Assembly: GCA_034429275.1 (NCBI GenBank)
Contig: DAOUFU010000273.1
Location: 1-9,042, forward strand
DNA from: DAOUFU01 sp034429275
GTDB lineage: Bacteria > Chloroflexota > Anaerolineae > Aggregatilineales > Aggregatilineaceae
Reading direction: 5' to 3'
Length of the DNA: 9,042 nt
The notes beneath the pieces were generated by a model. The model did not search any database. It was not told the DNA's origin and saw only the letters and a program-made list of their open reading frames with translations. Positions 1 through 6,500 of the stretch are shown here, one piece after another (within the stretch, counting starts at the first letter, position 1; every line of letters begins with the position of its first letter). The position numbers were made by a program, and so were the translations under genes.

Positions 1-1
1 C

Positions 2-23
2 GGGGGTGAGGCCGGGCACCCCC
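2..23. other. GC-rich hairpin at the left edge
   Basis: The arms GGGGGTG (2-8) and CACCCCC (17-23) are perfect complements around an 8-base loop. No T-tract follows on the plus strand. It may be the 3' end structure of a gene that lies left of the window, but that gene is not visible. No other feature is evident between it and the promoter-like sequence upstream of the aldo/keto reductase. Confidence 0.25.
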
Positions 24-62
24 CACAGTCTCATGCCCCGAAAATGGAATACGCCCGGTTAT

Positions 63-92
63 TTGCCCCCGGTGCGCAGTCTGTTTTATGCT
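63..92 (+). promoter_or_regulatory. possible promoter of the aldo/keto reductase gene
   Basis: A -35-like TTGCCC (63-68) and a -10-like TATGCT (87-92) are separated by 18 bases. Each matches the sigma-70 consensus at only four of six positions. The predicted transcript would start near base 99 and carry a leader of about 40 bases. The placement before a strong ribosome site is the main support; the hexamers alone are weak. Confidence 0.25.
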
Positions 93-140
93 CTACAGCA
101 GTGAGCCGTTTTTCTGCACCCCCACAAAGGAGACCTGTTC

Positions 141-1178
141 ATGGAATATCGCACCCTGGGACGAACCGGTGTACCGGTCAGCGCGTTGTGTCTGGGATGT
201 ATGAACTTTGGCGGGCCGACTTCCGATGAAGATTCGTTTTCCATCATCGACCGCGCGCTCGAAGCCGGTATCAACTTTCTGGATACGGCCAATGTTTACA
301 GCCGGGGAGCCAGCGAGACCATTGTCGGCAAGGCGCTCAAGCGCAACGGCAAGCGCGACCGGATCGTGCTGGCCACCAAAGTTCACGGGCGCATGGACGA
401 TGACAACCTGCTCGCCGCCGGGAATAACCGCCGTCACATCATCGAGCAGTGCCACGCCTCGCTGCGCCGCCTGCAAACCGACTATATCGACCTCTACCAG
501 ATTCACCGCCCCCAGTCCGATGTCGCCATCGACGAGACGCTGCGCGCGCTGGATGACCTGGTGCGCGCGGGCAAAGTGCGCTATCTCGGCACCAGCACCT
601 TTGCCGCCTGGCAGGTGATGGAAGCGCTGTGGGCGTCCAAAGAACTCGGCCTCAACCGCTTCGTGACCGAGCAGCCGCCCTACCACCTGCTGGATCGCGG
701 CATCGAGCGCGAGCTGATCCCGATGGCGCGCACGCACGGCATCGCCATCCTGCCCTGGTCGCCGCTGGCGCGCGGCTTCCTCTCCGGTAAATACCGGCGC
801 GGCGAGCCGATCCCCACCGGGTCGCGCCTGGAAAGCGACAGCAACAATCCCAACCAGGCTTTTCGGAACCGCACCGAGCAGCCCTTCAGCGATATGGCCT
901 ATCACGTGCTGGAAACCGTCGAGGCGCTGGCCGCCGAGAAAAAGGTGACTTCCTCGCAGCTTGCGCTGGCCTGGGTGATGCGCCAGCCGGGAGTCACCAG
1001 CCCGATCATCGGCCCGCGCACGATGGCCCACCTGGAAGACAATCTCGGCGCGCTGGAGGTCACCTTCACCGACGAGGACACCGCGCGGATCGATGCCGCA
1101 TCGCCGCCGGAACAGGCCATCGTGCCCTACTACACCGGCGTGATGATCGACTTCAAGCCCGCGCAATACCGGTGGTAG
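141..1178 (+). CDS. aldo/keto reductase, NADP(H)-dependent
   Basis: This is a 345-residue cytosolic oxidoreductase of the aldo/keto reductase superfamily, which reduces carbonyl groups of aldehydes or ketones with NAD(P)H. The catalytic tetrad is complete: D48 and Y53 in the LDTANVY motif, K80 in LATK, and H122 in the YQIHRP strand. Cofactor-side motifs are also present: GTS at 150-152, EQPPYHLLDR near 177-186, PWSPLARGFLSGKY near 205-218, and a C-terminal PIIGPRTMAHLEDNL segment that normally contacts the adenosine phosphate. Length and the N-terminal EYRTLGRTGVPVSALCLG strand are typical of the family's single-domain (beta/alpha)8 barrels, and no signal peptide is seen. The ATG is fixed by AAAGGAG at 126-132, eight bases upstream. 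The gene appears monocistronic: it has its own terminator 42 bases after the stop and the next genes are on the other strand. Fold and chemistry are secure; the substrate cannot be read from the sequence. Confidence 0.95.
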   Translation: MEYRTLGRTGVPVSALCLGCMNFGGPTSDEDSFSIIDRALEAGINFLDTANVYSRGASETIVGKALKRNGKRDRIVLATKVHGRMDDDNLLAAGNNRRHIIEQCHASLRRLQTDYIDLYQIHRPQSDVAIDETLRALDDLVRAGKVRYLGTSTFAAWQVMEALWASKELGLNRFVTEQPPYHLLDRGIERELIPMARTHGIAILPWSPLARGFLSGKYRRGEPIPTGSRLESDSNNPNQAFRNRTEQPFSDMAYHVLETVEALAAEKKVTSSQLALAWVMRQPGVTSPIIGPRTMAHLEDNLGALEVTFTDEDTARIDAASPPEQAIVPYYTGVMIDFKPAQYRW

Positions 1179-1220
1179 CGTGGGCGAATGCGTGTTTCTA
1201 TTCCCGATAGGCGGAATGGG

Positions 1221-1247
1221 CCGGGGCGCAAATACGCCCCGGTTTTT
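1221..1247 (+). terminator. intrinsic terminator of the aldo/keto reductase gene
   Basis: A perfect 8-bp stem is formed by CCGGGGCG (1221-1228) and CGCCCCGG (1235-1242), with a six-base loop CAAATA, directly followed by TTTTT (1243-1247). It lies 42 bases after the stop codon at 1178. This is a standard rho-independent terminator on the plus strand. Confidence 0.9.
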
Positions 1248-1529
1248 GCGCGATATGATGGCAAGATAGGTGATCGAATACAGGGGGGACAAATTCATGA
1301 GACGCCTGGTCTTGCTGCTGCTGGCAAGATTGGTGTCAGGCGATGCACGATCGTTAACCTTAGCTCAAGGCGATTGGAAATCCTACCGAAGCCTGGCCGG
1401 GTGGTTTCAGCCCCCGGCCATGAAAAACCAAAGGACGCTCAACGCCCTGCTTATCAGCGCCAGGGATGGTGCCAGGACTCCTGAGCCTGCTTCTTCGGGG
1501 GCGGGCCTGAAAAACCCGCCCGCTGCCCC
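1248..1529. other. intergenic stretch without a confident gene
   Basis: Between the terminator at 1221-1247 and the end of the convergent minus-strand gene at 1530 there is no gene I can support. The stretch contains a -10-like TATGAT (1254-1259), a near-perfect 14-base direct repeat (1259-1272 and 1322-1335, one mismatch), and an open frame from ATG 1297 that would give 86 residues beginning MRRLVLLLLARLVSG and ending at 1557, inside the neighbouring gene. The hydrophobic start resembles a signal peptide, but the rest has no recognisable fold and the reading is probably chance or a gene remnant. A perfect hairpin sits at 1394-1401/1413-1420 (TGGCCGGG and CCCGGCCA, 11-base loop), overlapping an alternative pairing of TGGTTT (1402-1407) with AAACCA (1425-1430). 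A second hairpin at 1499-1521 is listed separately. Confidence 0.5.
1499..1521 (-). terminator. hairpin after the acidic hypothetical gene, possible terminator
   Basis: The arms GGGCGGG (1499-1505) and CCCGCCC (1515-1521) form a 7-bp GC stem with a nine-base loop that reads TTTTTCAGG on the minus strand. It begins 8 bases after the stop of the minus-strand gene ending at 1530. There is no T-tract after the stem on either strand, so it is not a canonical intrinsic terminator. It is also where convergent transcription would meet, so a 3'-end or RNA-stabilising role is likely but unproven. Confidence 0.45.
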
Positions 1530-1880
1530 CTACACATCCTCGACTTCCAACTCGTAATCCGACAGGTCGATCACCACCGAGTGAGTCTCCACCGTGAACC
1601 ACGCCTCGAACATCTCAAAATCGCGCCCCTGCGGCCAGTCGGCCTCCAACAGGTGCCAGTCGCGCAGTTCGTTCTCAAAGATCGTGCGGTAATGCCGCCG
1701 GAGCTGTTCCTGCAGCTCGTCCGGATCGATCACCTCGTCCACCAGGTACACATTGTGATCAAGTTCCGGGTCTTCCAATGAAAGCACCGGGCCATCGCTG
1801 CTGCTGTCCAGGCTGTTCGCCCAGTCGATGTAGGGTTGTTTGGGCTTGACCACCAGAGCCGTGCGATTCACCAACAGCAT
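1530..1880 (-). CDS. acidic conserved hypothetical protein, 116 residues
   Basis: This is a small soluble protein with no signal peptide or membrane segment. It starts MLLVNRTALVVKPKQPYIDW and ends with a strongly acidic tail (DLSDYELEVEDV). I recognise the overall pattern PKQPxxDW, then an acidic stretch, a YLVDEV strand, a helix with IFENELRDW, a WPQGRDFEMFEAWF block and a final strand with HSVVIDL. It recurs in uncharacterised bacterial proteins, but I cannot name a function or family number. Aromatic and acidic residues dominate the C-terminal half, with three W residues near W-P or W-F pairs. The start is set by an excellent GGGGAGG at 1886-1892, five bases before the ATG; an upstream in-frame ATG (2033) would overlap the zinc-ribbon gene and lacks such a site. 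It is the last gene of the minus-strand run, 112 bases after the zinc-ribbon gene, and a GC hairpin follows its stop. Confidence 0.8.
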   Translation of the reverse strand: MLLVNRTALVVKPKQPYIDWANSLDSSSDGPVLSLEDPELDHNVYLVDEVIDPDELQEQLRRHYRTIFENELRDWHLLEADWPQGRDFEMFEAWFTVETHSVVIDLSDYELEVEDV

Positions 1881-1885
1881 AGATT

Positions 1886-1892
1886 CCTCCCC
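1886..1892 (-). promoter_or_regulatory. ribosome binding site deciding start 1880
   Basis: GGGGAGG on the minus strand, five bases ahead of the ATG at 1880. It is close to the ideal anti-16S complement and rules in the 116-residue reading over the 167-residue extension that begins at 2033. Confidence 0.8.
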
Positions 1893-1992
1893 TACGGCGG
1901 CTGCCGTGACGATCTGCTGCTCGAATGCCAATCTGCCGCAAGCGCGCTCCATCTGCGCGCCCGATTGTCCGTTGGGATTGCGCGCTGCCCCC

Positions 1993-2451
1993 TCAATCCG
2001 GCGGCGCGAAGGGTTCACGCGGCGGGCCGTCATACTGCTCGATATACAGCGGTCCCAGTTGCTCGGCCCACCATGCCTGGTAGACGGCGTTGCTGATATC
2101 GAAGATGAAGGTCTGCCGCGCCCGGCAGCCCCGGCACAGGGCTACAATCTCGCTCAACCCCTGCCCGCCCCGGTTGAGATGTGCCACCGTCGCCAGCGCA
2201 CCGCCGCATTCCGGGCAGCGGGCCGCCTGCACATATTCATGCTGGCAGGCCACATCCTGCGCGATGATATACCCCTCTTCGGTGAACCAGTACAGGTAAC
2301 CGTCGCGGTGCGGGTTGACCCCTATCTGCTCGGCATCCTCACGCCCCGCGTGACCGTGTCCCCCGCCGGGATGTGCCGTGCCGCCGTCATCTGGCTCGTG
2401 CTGTGCAGAAGTGACGTCGGACCGTGTCCGCCGTTTGCGCAGTAACCCCAT
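1993..2451 (-). CDS. zinc-ribbon hypothetical protein, 152 residues
   Basis: The clear signature is a pair of zinc knuckles: C79-x2-C82 in ARCPECGGAL and C106-x2-C109 in ALCRGCRARQ, 23 residues apart, as in a zinc-ribbon that binds one structural zinc. Residues 1-10 are basic (MGLLRKRRTR). Residues 16-40 are low-complexity, rich in Gly and His (PGGGHGHAG), and look unstructured. A DGYLYWFTEEGYIIAQDV strand pair precedes the ribbon, and FIFDISNAVYQAWWAEQLGPLY with a Pro-rich tail follows it. No catalytic domain is visible, so a protein- or nucleic-acid-binding accessory role is only a guess. Conservation should begin near residue 43, so the N-terminus may be a lineage-specific tail or the start could be later. 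AGGGGG lies ten bases before the ATG. The gene is 80 bases downstream of the YbaK-type gene and may share its transcript. Confidence 0.75.
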   Translation of the reverse strand: MGLLRKRRTRSDVTSAQHEPDDGGTAHPGGGHGHAGREDAEQIGVNPHRDGYLYWFTEEGYIIAQDVACQHEYVQAARCPECGGALATVAHLNRGGQGLSEIVALCRGCRARQTFIFDISNAVYQAWWAEQLGPLYIEQYDGPPREPFAPPD

Positions 2452-2495
2452 TGCCTCTATTCCCCCTCATAGTGCCCTGAGGCCGAACGATCGAA

Positions 2496-2523
2496 GCGCG
2501 GTGGAGATTCTGCCCCACCGCGC
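2496..2523 (-). other. hairpin after the YbaK-type gene
   Basis: GCGCGGTGG (2496-2504) and CCACCGCGC (2515-2523) form a perfect 9-bp stem with a ten-base loop. Read on the minus strand it begins 8 bases after the stop at 2532. No U-tract follows. It could attenuate transcription into the zinc-ribbon gene or protect the 3' end of the upstream message. Confidence 0.5.
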
Positions 2524-2531
2524 CTCATGTG

Positions 2532-3053
2532 CTATTCAGATTCGCCCGATCCCCCGGCAGCCGCAGACTCATCCTCGCCGGTCAGGTTGACCACTTTGGC
2601 GTTGAGCACGCGCACCAGGTCATCCACCTTCACCTTGAGGTTCACCCCGCGCGCGCCCCCGTTCACCAGGATGCTGCCTTGCCGCACGGCGGCCTCGTCG
2701 ATATACACGCCCCAGCGCTTGTGAGTCAGCGCCAGCGCGCCGATAGCCCCTTTCTTGAAGCCGGTGGCCGTCTCTGCCCCGCGCTGGGTGGGCATCGAGG
2801 CTTTCTTCTGCCCCACCGAGCGCGCGAACCGCTTGAGGTCGAGCGTCTGGTCCGAGGCGATCATCACCAGCGCGTATTCGTTATCCTTCAGCTGCACCAC
2901 CAGCGTTTTGTATACCTGCGCGGGCGGGAAGCCCATCGCCTCTGCCGCGCCGACCCCATCCTGGATCGACTCGTCGTAGGTGTGGACCTCATAATCCACC
3001 CCCTGGCTTTCGAGGAAGCGCATCGAGTTCAATTTTCTGGCCGGTTCCGCCAT
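2532..3053 (-). CDS. ybaK: YbaK/EbsC-family aminoacyl-tRNA deacylase
   Basis: This 173-residue cytosolic protein belongs to the INS/YbaK superfamily, whose E. coli member hydrolyses Cys-tRNA(Pro) formed by prolyl-tRNA synthetase error. Matching blocks run in order: a YEVHTYDE strand (21-28), QVYKTLVVQLKD (46-57) with the expected catalytic lysine at K49, LDLKRFARSVGQKKASM (71-87), ATGF (96-99), WGVYIDE (114-120), and the C-terminal GGARGVNLKVKVDDLVRVLNAK (132-153). It differs from E. coli YbaK in the substrate loop: the position of GGISP reads GAIGA (102-106), so the usual GXXXP proline is an alanine. The final 15 residues are an acidic Ser/Gly tail absent from E. coli YbaK. The ATG at 3053 is supported by alignment to the known N-terminus, although its ribosome site is weak (AAGAGACCT). 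The family call is firm; tRNA and amino-acid specificity is uncertain because of the loop change. Confidence 0.9.
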   Translation of the reverse strand: MAEPARKLNSMRFLESQGVDYEVHTYDESIQDGVGAAEAMGFPPAQVYKTLVVQLKDNEYALVMIASDQTLDLKRFARSVGQKKASMPTQRGAETATGFKKGAIGALALTHKRWGVYIDEAAVRQGSILVNGGARGVNLKVKVDDLVRVLNAKVVNLTGEDESAAAGGSGESE

Positions 3054-3079
3054 AGGTCTCTTCTTTCTCTTGGGGGCAG

Positions 3080-3115
3080 GCCCGCCAGGGGGAAAAGAAT
3101 CACCCCCTGGCAGGC
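3080..3115 (-). other. long hairpin between the beta-flower and YbaK-type genes
   Basis: Arms at 3080-3092 (GCCCGCCAGGGGG) and 3103-3115 (CCCCCTGGCAGGC) pair over 13 positions. On the minus strand there is a single U-G wobble; the loop is ten bases. It begins 19 bases after the stop at 3135 and ends 26 bases before the YbaK start. No U-tract follows on either strand. It could be an inefficient terminator, an mRNA stabiliser, or a structure affecting translation of the weak YbaK ribosome site. Confidence 0.6.
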
Positions 3116-3134
3116 CGCCGTTCGCCAGTCTGTG

Positions 3135-3365
3135 TTACCGGTCGTAGTCATCCAGGGGCACCGGCTCGCCCAGGTAACCGATCACGTTACCCCGCAGGTC
3201 GAGCACGGCATCCCCGTCCAGCAGCCACTGCCGCCGGTCCGCCAGATCATAGACGGTTCGCCCACGAATGGCACCTGTCAGCGCCCCGTCGCGATCAAAG
3301 AGGCGAGCACCCTCGACATAGCCGATCAGCTCACCCATCCGGTCATAAACTCCTCGCCTGGTCAT
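3135..3365 (-). CDS. 4-fold beta-flower miniprotein, 76 residues
   Basis: The protein is almost entirely four copies of a 16-residue unit: residues 4-19 (RGVYDRMGELIGYVEG), 20-35 (ARLFDRDGALTGAIRG), 36-51 (RTVYDLADRRQWLLDG) and 52-67 (DAVLDLRGNVIGYLGE), followed by a short acidic tail. Each unit reads as a beta hairpin of the form x-h-Y/F/L-D-x-x-G-x-h-x-G-h-h-x-G. This matches what I know as the 4-fold beta-flower fold, a small closed propeller-like barrel of unknown function. Unit 3 is the most divergent: its first internal Gly is D and its second is W. The start is chosen from AAAGGAG at 3372-3378, six bases before the ATG; the 19-residue upstream extension has no such site. It lies 165 bases downstream of the histidine kinase and 81 bases upstream of the YbaK-type gene. 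No biochemical role is established for this family to my knowledge. Confidence 0.8.
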   Translation of the reverse strand: MTRRGVYDRMGELIGYVEGARLFDRDGALTGAIRGRTVYDLADRRQWLLDGDAVLDLRGNVIGYLGEPVPLDDYDR

Positions 3366-3371
3366 GGGAAG

Positions 3372-3378
3372 CTCCTTT
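3372..3378 (-). promoter_or_regulatory. ribosome binding site deciding start 3365
   Basis: AAAGGAG on the minus strand with six bases to the ATG at 3365. It selects the 76-residue reading over the 95-residue one beginning at 3422. Confidence 0.8.
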
Positions 3379-3467
3379 CGCTTATCGTCGGTCGGGCGAC
3401 TCCCTGCCCCGCCGCGAGTCACCGCAGTGCAGGGATGATAATGCCTCGAATGAACCCCCCTGGCTGA

Positions 3468-3489
3468 ATCTCAGTGTTATCTCAGTGTT
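3468..3489. repeat. perfect 11-bp tandem repeat upstream of the beta-flower gene
   Basis: ATCTCAGTGTT occurs twice with no gap, at 3468-3478 and 3479-3489. The 11-base period puts the two copies on nearly the same face of the helix, as in direct-repeat operators. On the minus strand it is followed by a -10-like TATCAT (complement of 3435-3440), about 70 bases ahead of the beta-flower start, but I see no -35 hexamer at proper spacing. It could be an activator or repressor site, or simply a replication-slippage duplication. Confidence 0.6.
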
Positions 3490-3530
3490 GAAAGGACGCG
3501 GCACACCCACCGGCGATCACCCAGCCGCCG

Positions 3531-6500
3531 CTAAGCGCGCTCGGCCTGGACGTTTGTCGCCACCGGGATGGTGAAATGAAACGTCGTGCCCACGTCCGGC
3601 GTGCTCTCCACCCAGATCGTGCCGCCATGCTGCTCAATCAGGCCCTTGGTGATCGACAGGCCGAGACCCGTGCCCGGCTGTTCGCGCGTCTTGGGATTCT
3701 CGCTGCGGAAGTAGGGCGTGAACAGCTTACGCAGGTCTTCCTCGTCCATGCCGATGCCGGTATCCTTGACGTAGCAGTGCACCACCTGCGGCGGCCCCTG
3801 CGGATCCCAGGTATTGCGCGCCTGCTCGGCGAAGATGGTGATCGTGCCGCCCGGCGGCGTGTACTTGTACGCATTCGAGACAAAGTTCGTCATGATCTGG
3901 ATCAGGCGGTTTTGATCGCCCAACACCAGCGGCAGGTCCTCGGCGATGCGGATGTCGAGTTCCTGTTCCTTGTCTTCGATCTGTCGCTGTTGCGAACGCA
4001 GAGTCTCGGTGATCACGTTGCGGAAGCTGATCGGCGCGATGTCGAGCCGCATGTTGCCGGTCTGCTGCTTGGTGAGGTCGTTCAGGTCGCTCACCAGGTT
4101 TTCCATCCGGTTCACGTTGTTGAAGATGGTGGTCAGGAAGTCGGCCTGCTGTTCGTTGACCGGCCCAACCACGCCCTTCAGCAGCAGGTCGGTGTACCCC
4201 TTCATGCTGGTCATCGGGTTCCTCAGCTCGTGCGCCACAAACGAGACAAACTCGCTCTTGGCTTCGTTGGCGCGCTGAATCTCCTGGAAAAGCTGCGAGT
4301 TGACGATGGCCGGGCTGGCGTGTTCGGCCAGGCGGGCGACAAAGTCGAGGTCGAGCAGGTCCAGTTCGTTCTCCTGGTCGCTCTCCAGAATGATCACGCC
4401 GATCACCTGGTTGGCGCTGAACAGCGGTACGATCAGTTGGGCCTTGCAGCCCGGCAGCGTCTCCTGGTAATCCGGGTCGATGGTCACATCGGTGATCAGC
4501 GAGGGCTGCGCCGAGCGAATCACACGCCCGATCACGCCGCGCTCATACGGCACCGTGCGCGATTCCCCCTCGCGCACGGCGAGATCGCTGCCCGGCTCGT
4601 AGCCGTAGGACGCCACCACATACAGGTCGCCCGCCGTGCGATCCAGGATGCACAGCGCGCCCGCCGATGCGCCGCTCTTGCGCATGGCCCAGTCCATCGT
4701 GATATCAACCACGTTGTTCAGGTTGAGCGTGCGGTTCAGTTCCTGGTCGATGCGCTGCATGGTGTCGAGTTCCTGCACGCGCAGCGCCAACTGCTGGTCG
4801 GTCATATCGAACAGGCGCGCGTTTTCAATGGCGATGGCCGCCTGCCCCGCGAACGTTTCGAGAATGTCGGCATCTTCCTGCACGAAGATGCTGCGGTCGC
4901 GCTTGTTGAGCGTTTGCAGCACGCCGATCGCGCGCCCGCCCACCAGCAGCGGCACCGAGAGAATCGCGCTGCTCTGGAACCTGCCGGGCAATCCTTCGCT
5001 GCTGCGTGTGCCCTCCACGATCACCGGTTCGCCCGGCGCGGCGTCGGCGGGGCGGGTGAGATCGCCGTACCAGCGCGCATCACGGCTCGGATCGTTGACG
5101 ATGATCGGCACGCCGCGCTGCACGGTTGTCCCTGCCAGGCCCGAACCGGCGGGCAGCCGCGTGCCGACCAGGTCCTCATTGCCCCCGATCACCACGTGGA
5201 ATTCGAGATCGCCGGTGTCTTCATCGACCAGCAGCAGGCTGCCCGCCTCTGCGCCGAGAATTTCCACTGCGCTCTCGGTGATCATGCGCAGCAGGCGGTC
5301 CACGTTGCCCATTTCGGCAGAAAGCTGGTTCGAGATTTCGTTGATCGCGCTCAACTGGCGGGCGCGCTGCTGCGTTTTGTCGAACAGCTTGATCTTATCA
5401 ATCGCGCTCGAGGCCAGGTTGGCAATATCCCAGAACAGGTCGAGCTGCTCGTCGTTGAAGGTGACGCCCGGCTCGGTGGTGGCTGCGACCATGACGCCCA
5501 TCACGCCGCCGCCGGTATCCGCGATCAGCGGCACGCCCATCCACGCCTTCAGGTTGGGGTTGTCCACTTCCAGGCGCGGGTCGCGGGCCAGGGTCTCGCG
5601 CACATAGTCATCGGTGCGCAGAGTCTGCTGCGTGCGGACGATCTGGCTCATCAGGTCGTGGCCGATCCGCCAGCGCCGCCCCTCAATATCTGATCGGCGC
5701 TCGTCGCCCACGTTGTAAAACACGTATTCCAGCTCGTCAAGATTCGGATCGCGCAGGGCGATGATGAAGCACGGCGCGTCGATCACGCGCGTTGTCTGCG
5801 CGTAAATGAGTTCGAGCAGCGTGTCGAAGTCGATGGCGAAGTTCAGCGCGCGGCTCACCTGGCTGAGCACGTCCTGCACCTGGACACGGCGCTCCAGGTC
5901 ACCGACGGCCTGGGCACGCTCGACGGCCAGCGCCATCTGGTCGCCCAGCGCACCGATGAAACGCAGGTCCTCATGGAGATAGGGCGCGCCACCCAGGCGC
6001 GGTCCCACCGCCAGGAAGCCGTTCAGCACGCGCTGGCCACGCAGCCCCACCAGCACCGGCGCGCCCAGCACCGCCAACTGCGCCCGGCTGGTGATCACTT
6101 CGTGCGGCGGGGTGTGCCCTTCTTCCAGGTGCAGCAGCGAGGCGCGTTCCTGCAAATAGCGCACCAGGCCGCTGTCTGGGCGGAAGACAATATCGGTCGG
6201 GCGCTGGCGTGTCTTGGGATCGGGCAGTGCCTCGTAATCGTAGGTCACCAGGTTGCGCACGAACAGGATCACGTGGGTCGGTTCCAGCGTGCTGTTCAGC
6301 CGGGCCTGCACTCGTTCGAGCACATCATCCAGGCTGACGGCGTTCATCATCTCGCGCGAGAACGCCTCAACCACGTCGCGGTAAGCGCGCCGCGTGCGGA
6401 AGTAGATCGAGTCGATCATGCGCTGAAGCGCGCTGCGCAGCGGGTAGAACAACAGCGCCACCGCCAGCACCATCAGCGACACCATCACCGGGCTGAGCGC

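Noticed and set aside
93..1298. Minus-strand open frame of 401 residues opposite the aldo/keto reductase.
   Set aside because: It is a shadow of a gene with a full catalytic tetrad, ribosome site and terminator on the plus strand.
3391..3435. GACTC/GAGTC and CCCTGC/GCAGGG pairings in the gap before the beta-flower gene.
   Set aside because: Short stems with long loops that compete with each other; no convincing terminator or riboswitch structure.
2529..3467. Plus-strand open frame of 312 residues across the YbaK-type and beta-flower genes.
   Set aside because: It spans two genes and their intergenic hairpin on the opposite strand and has no family resemblance.
3576..5693. Plus-strand open frame of 705 residues opposite the kinase gene.
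   Set aside because: It mirrors the kinase codons in GC-rich DNA, is full of Arg, His and Ala without recognisable motifs, and the opposite strand encodes a complete well-conserved kinase.
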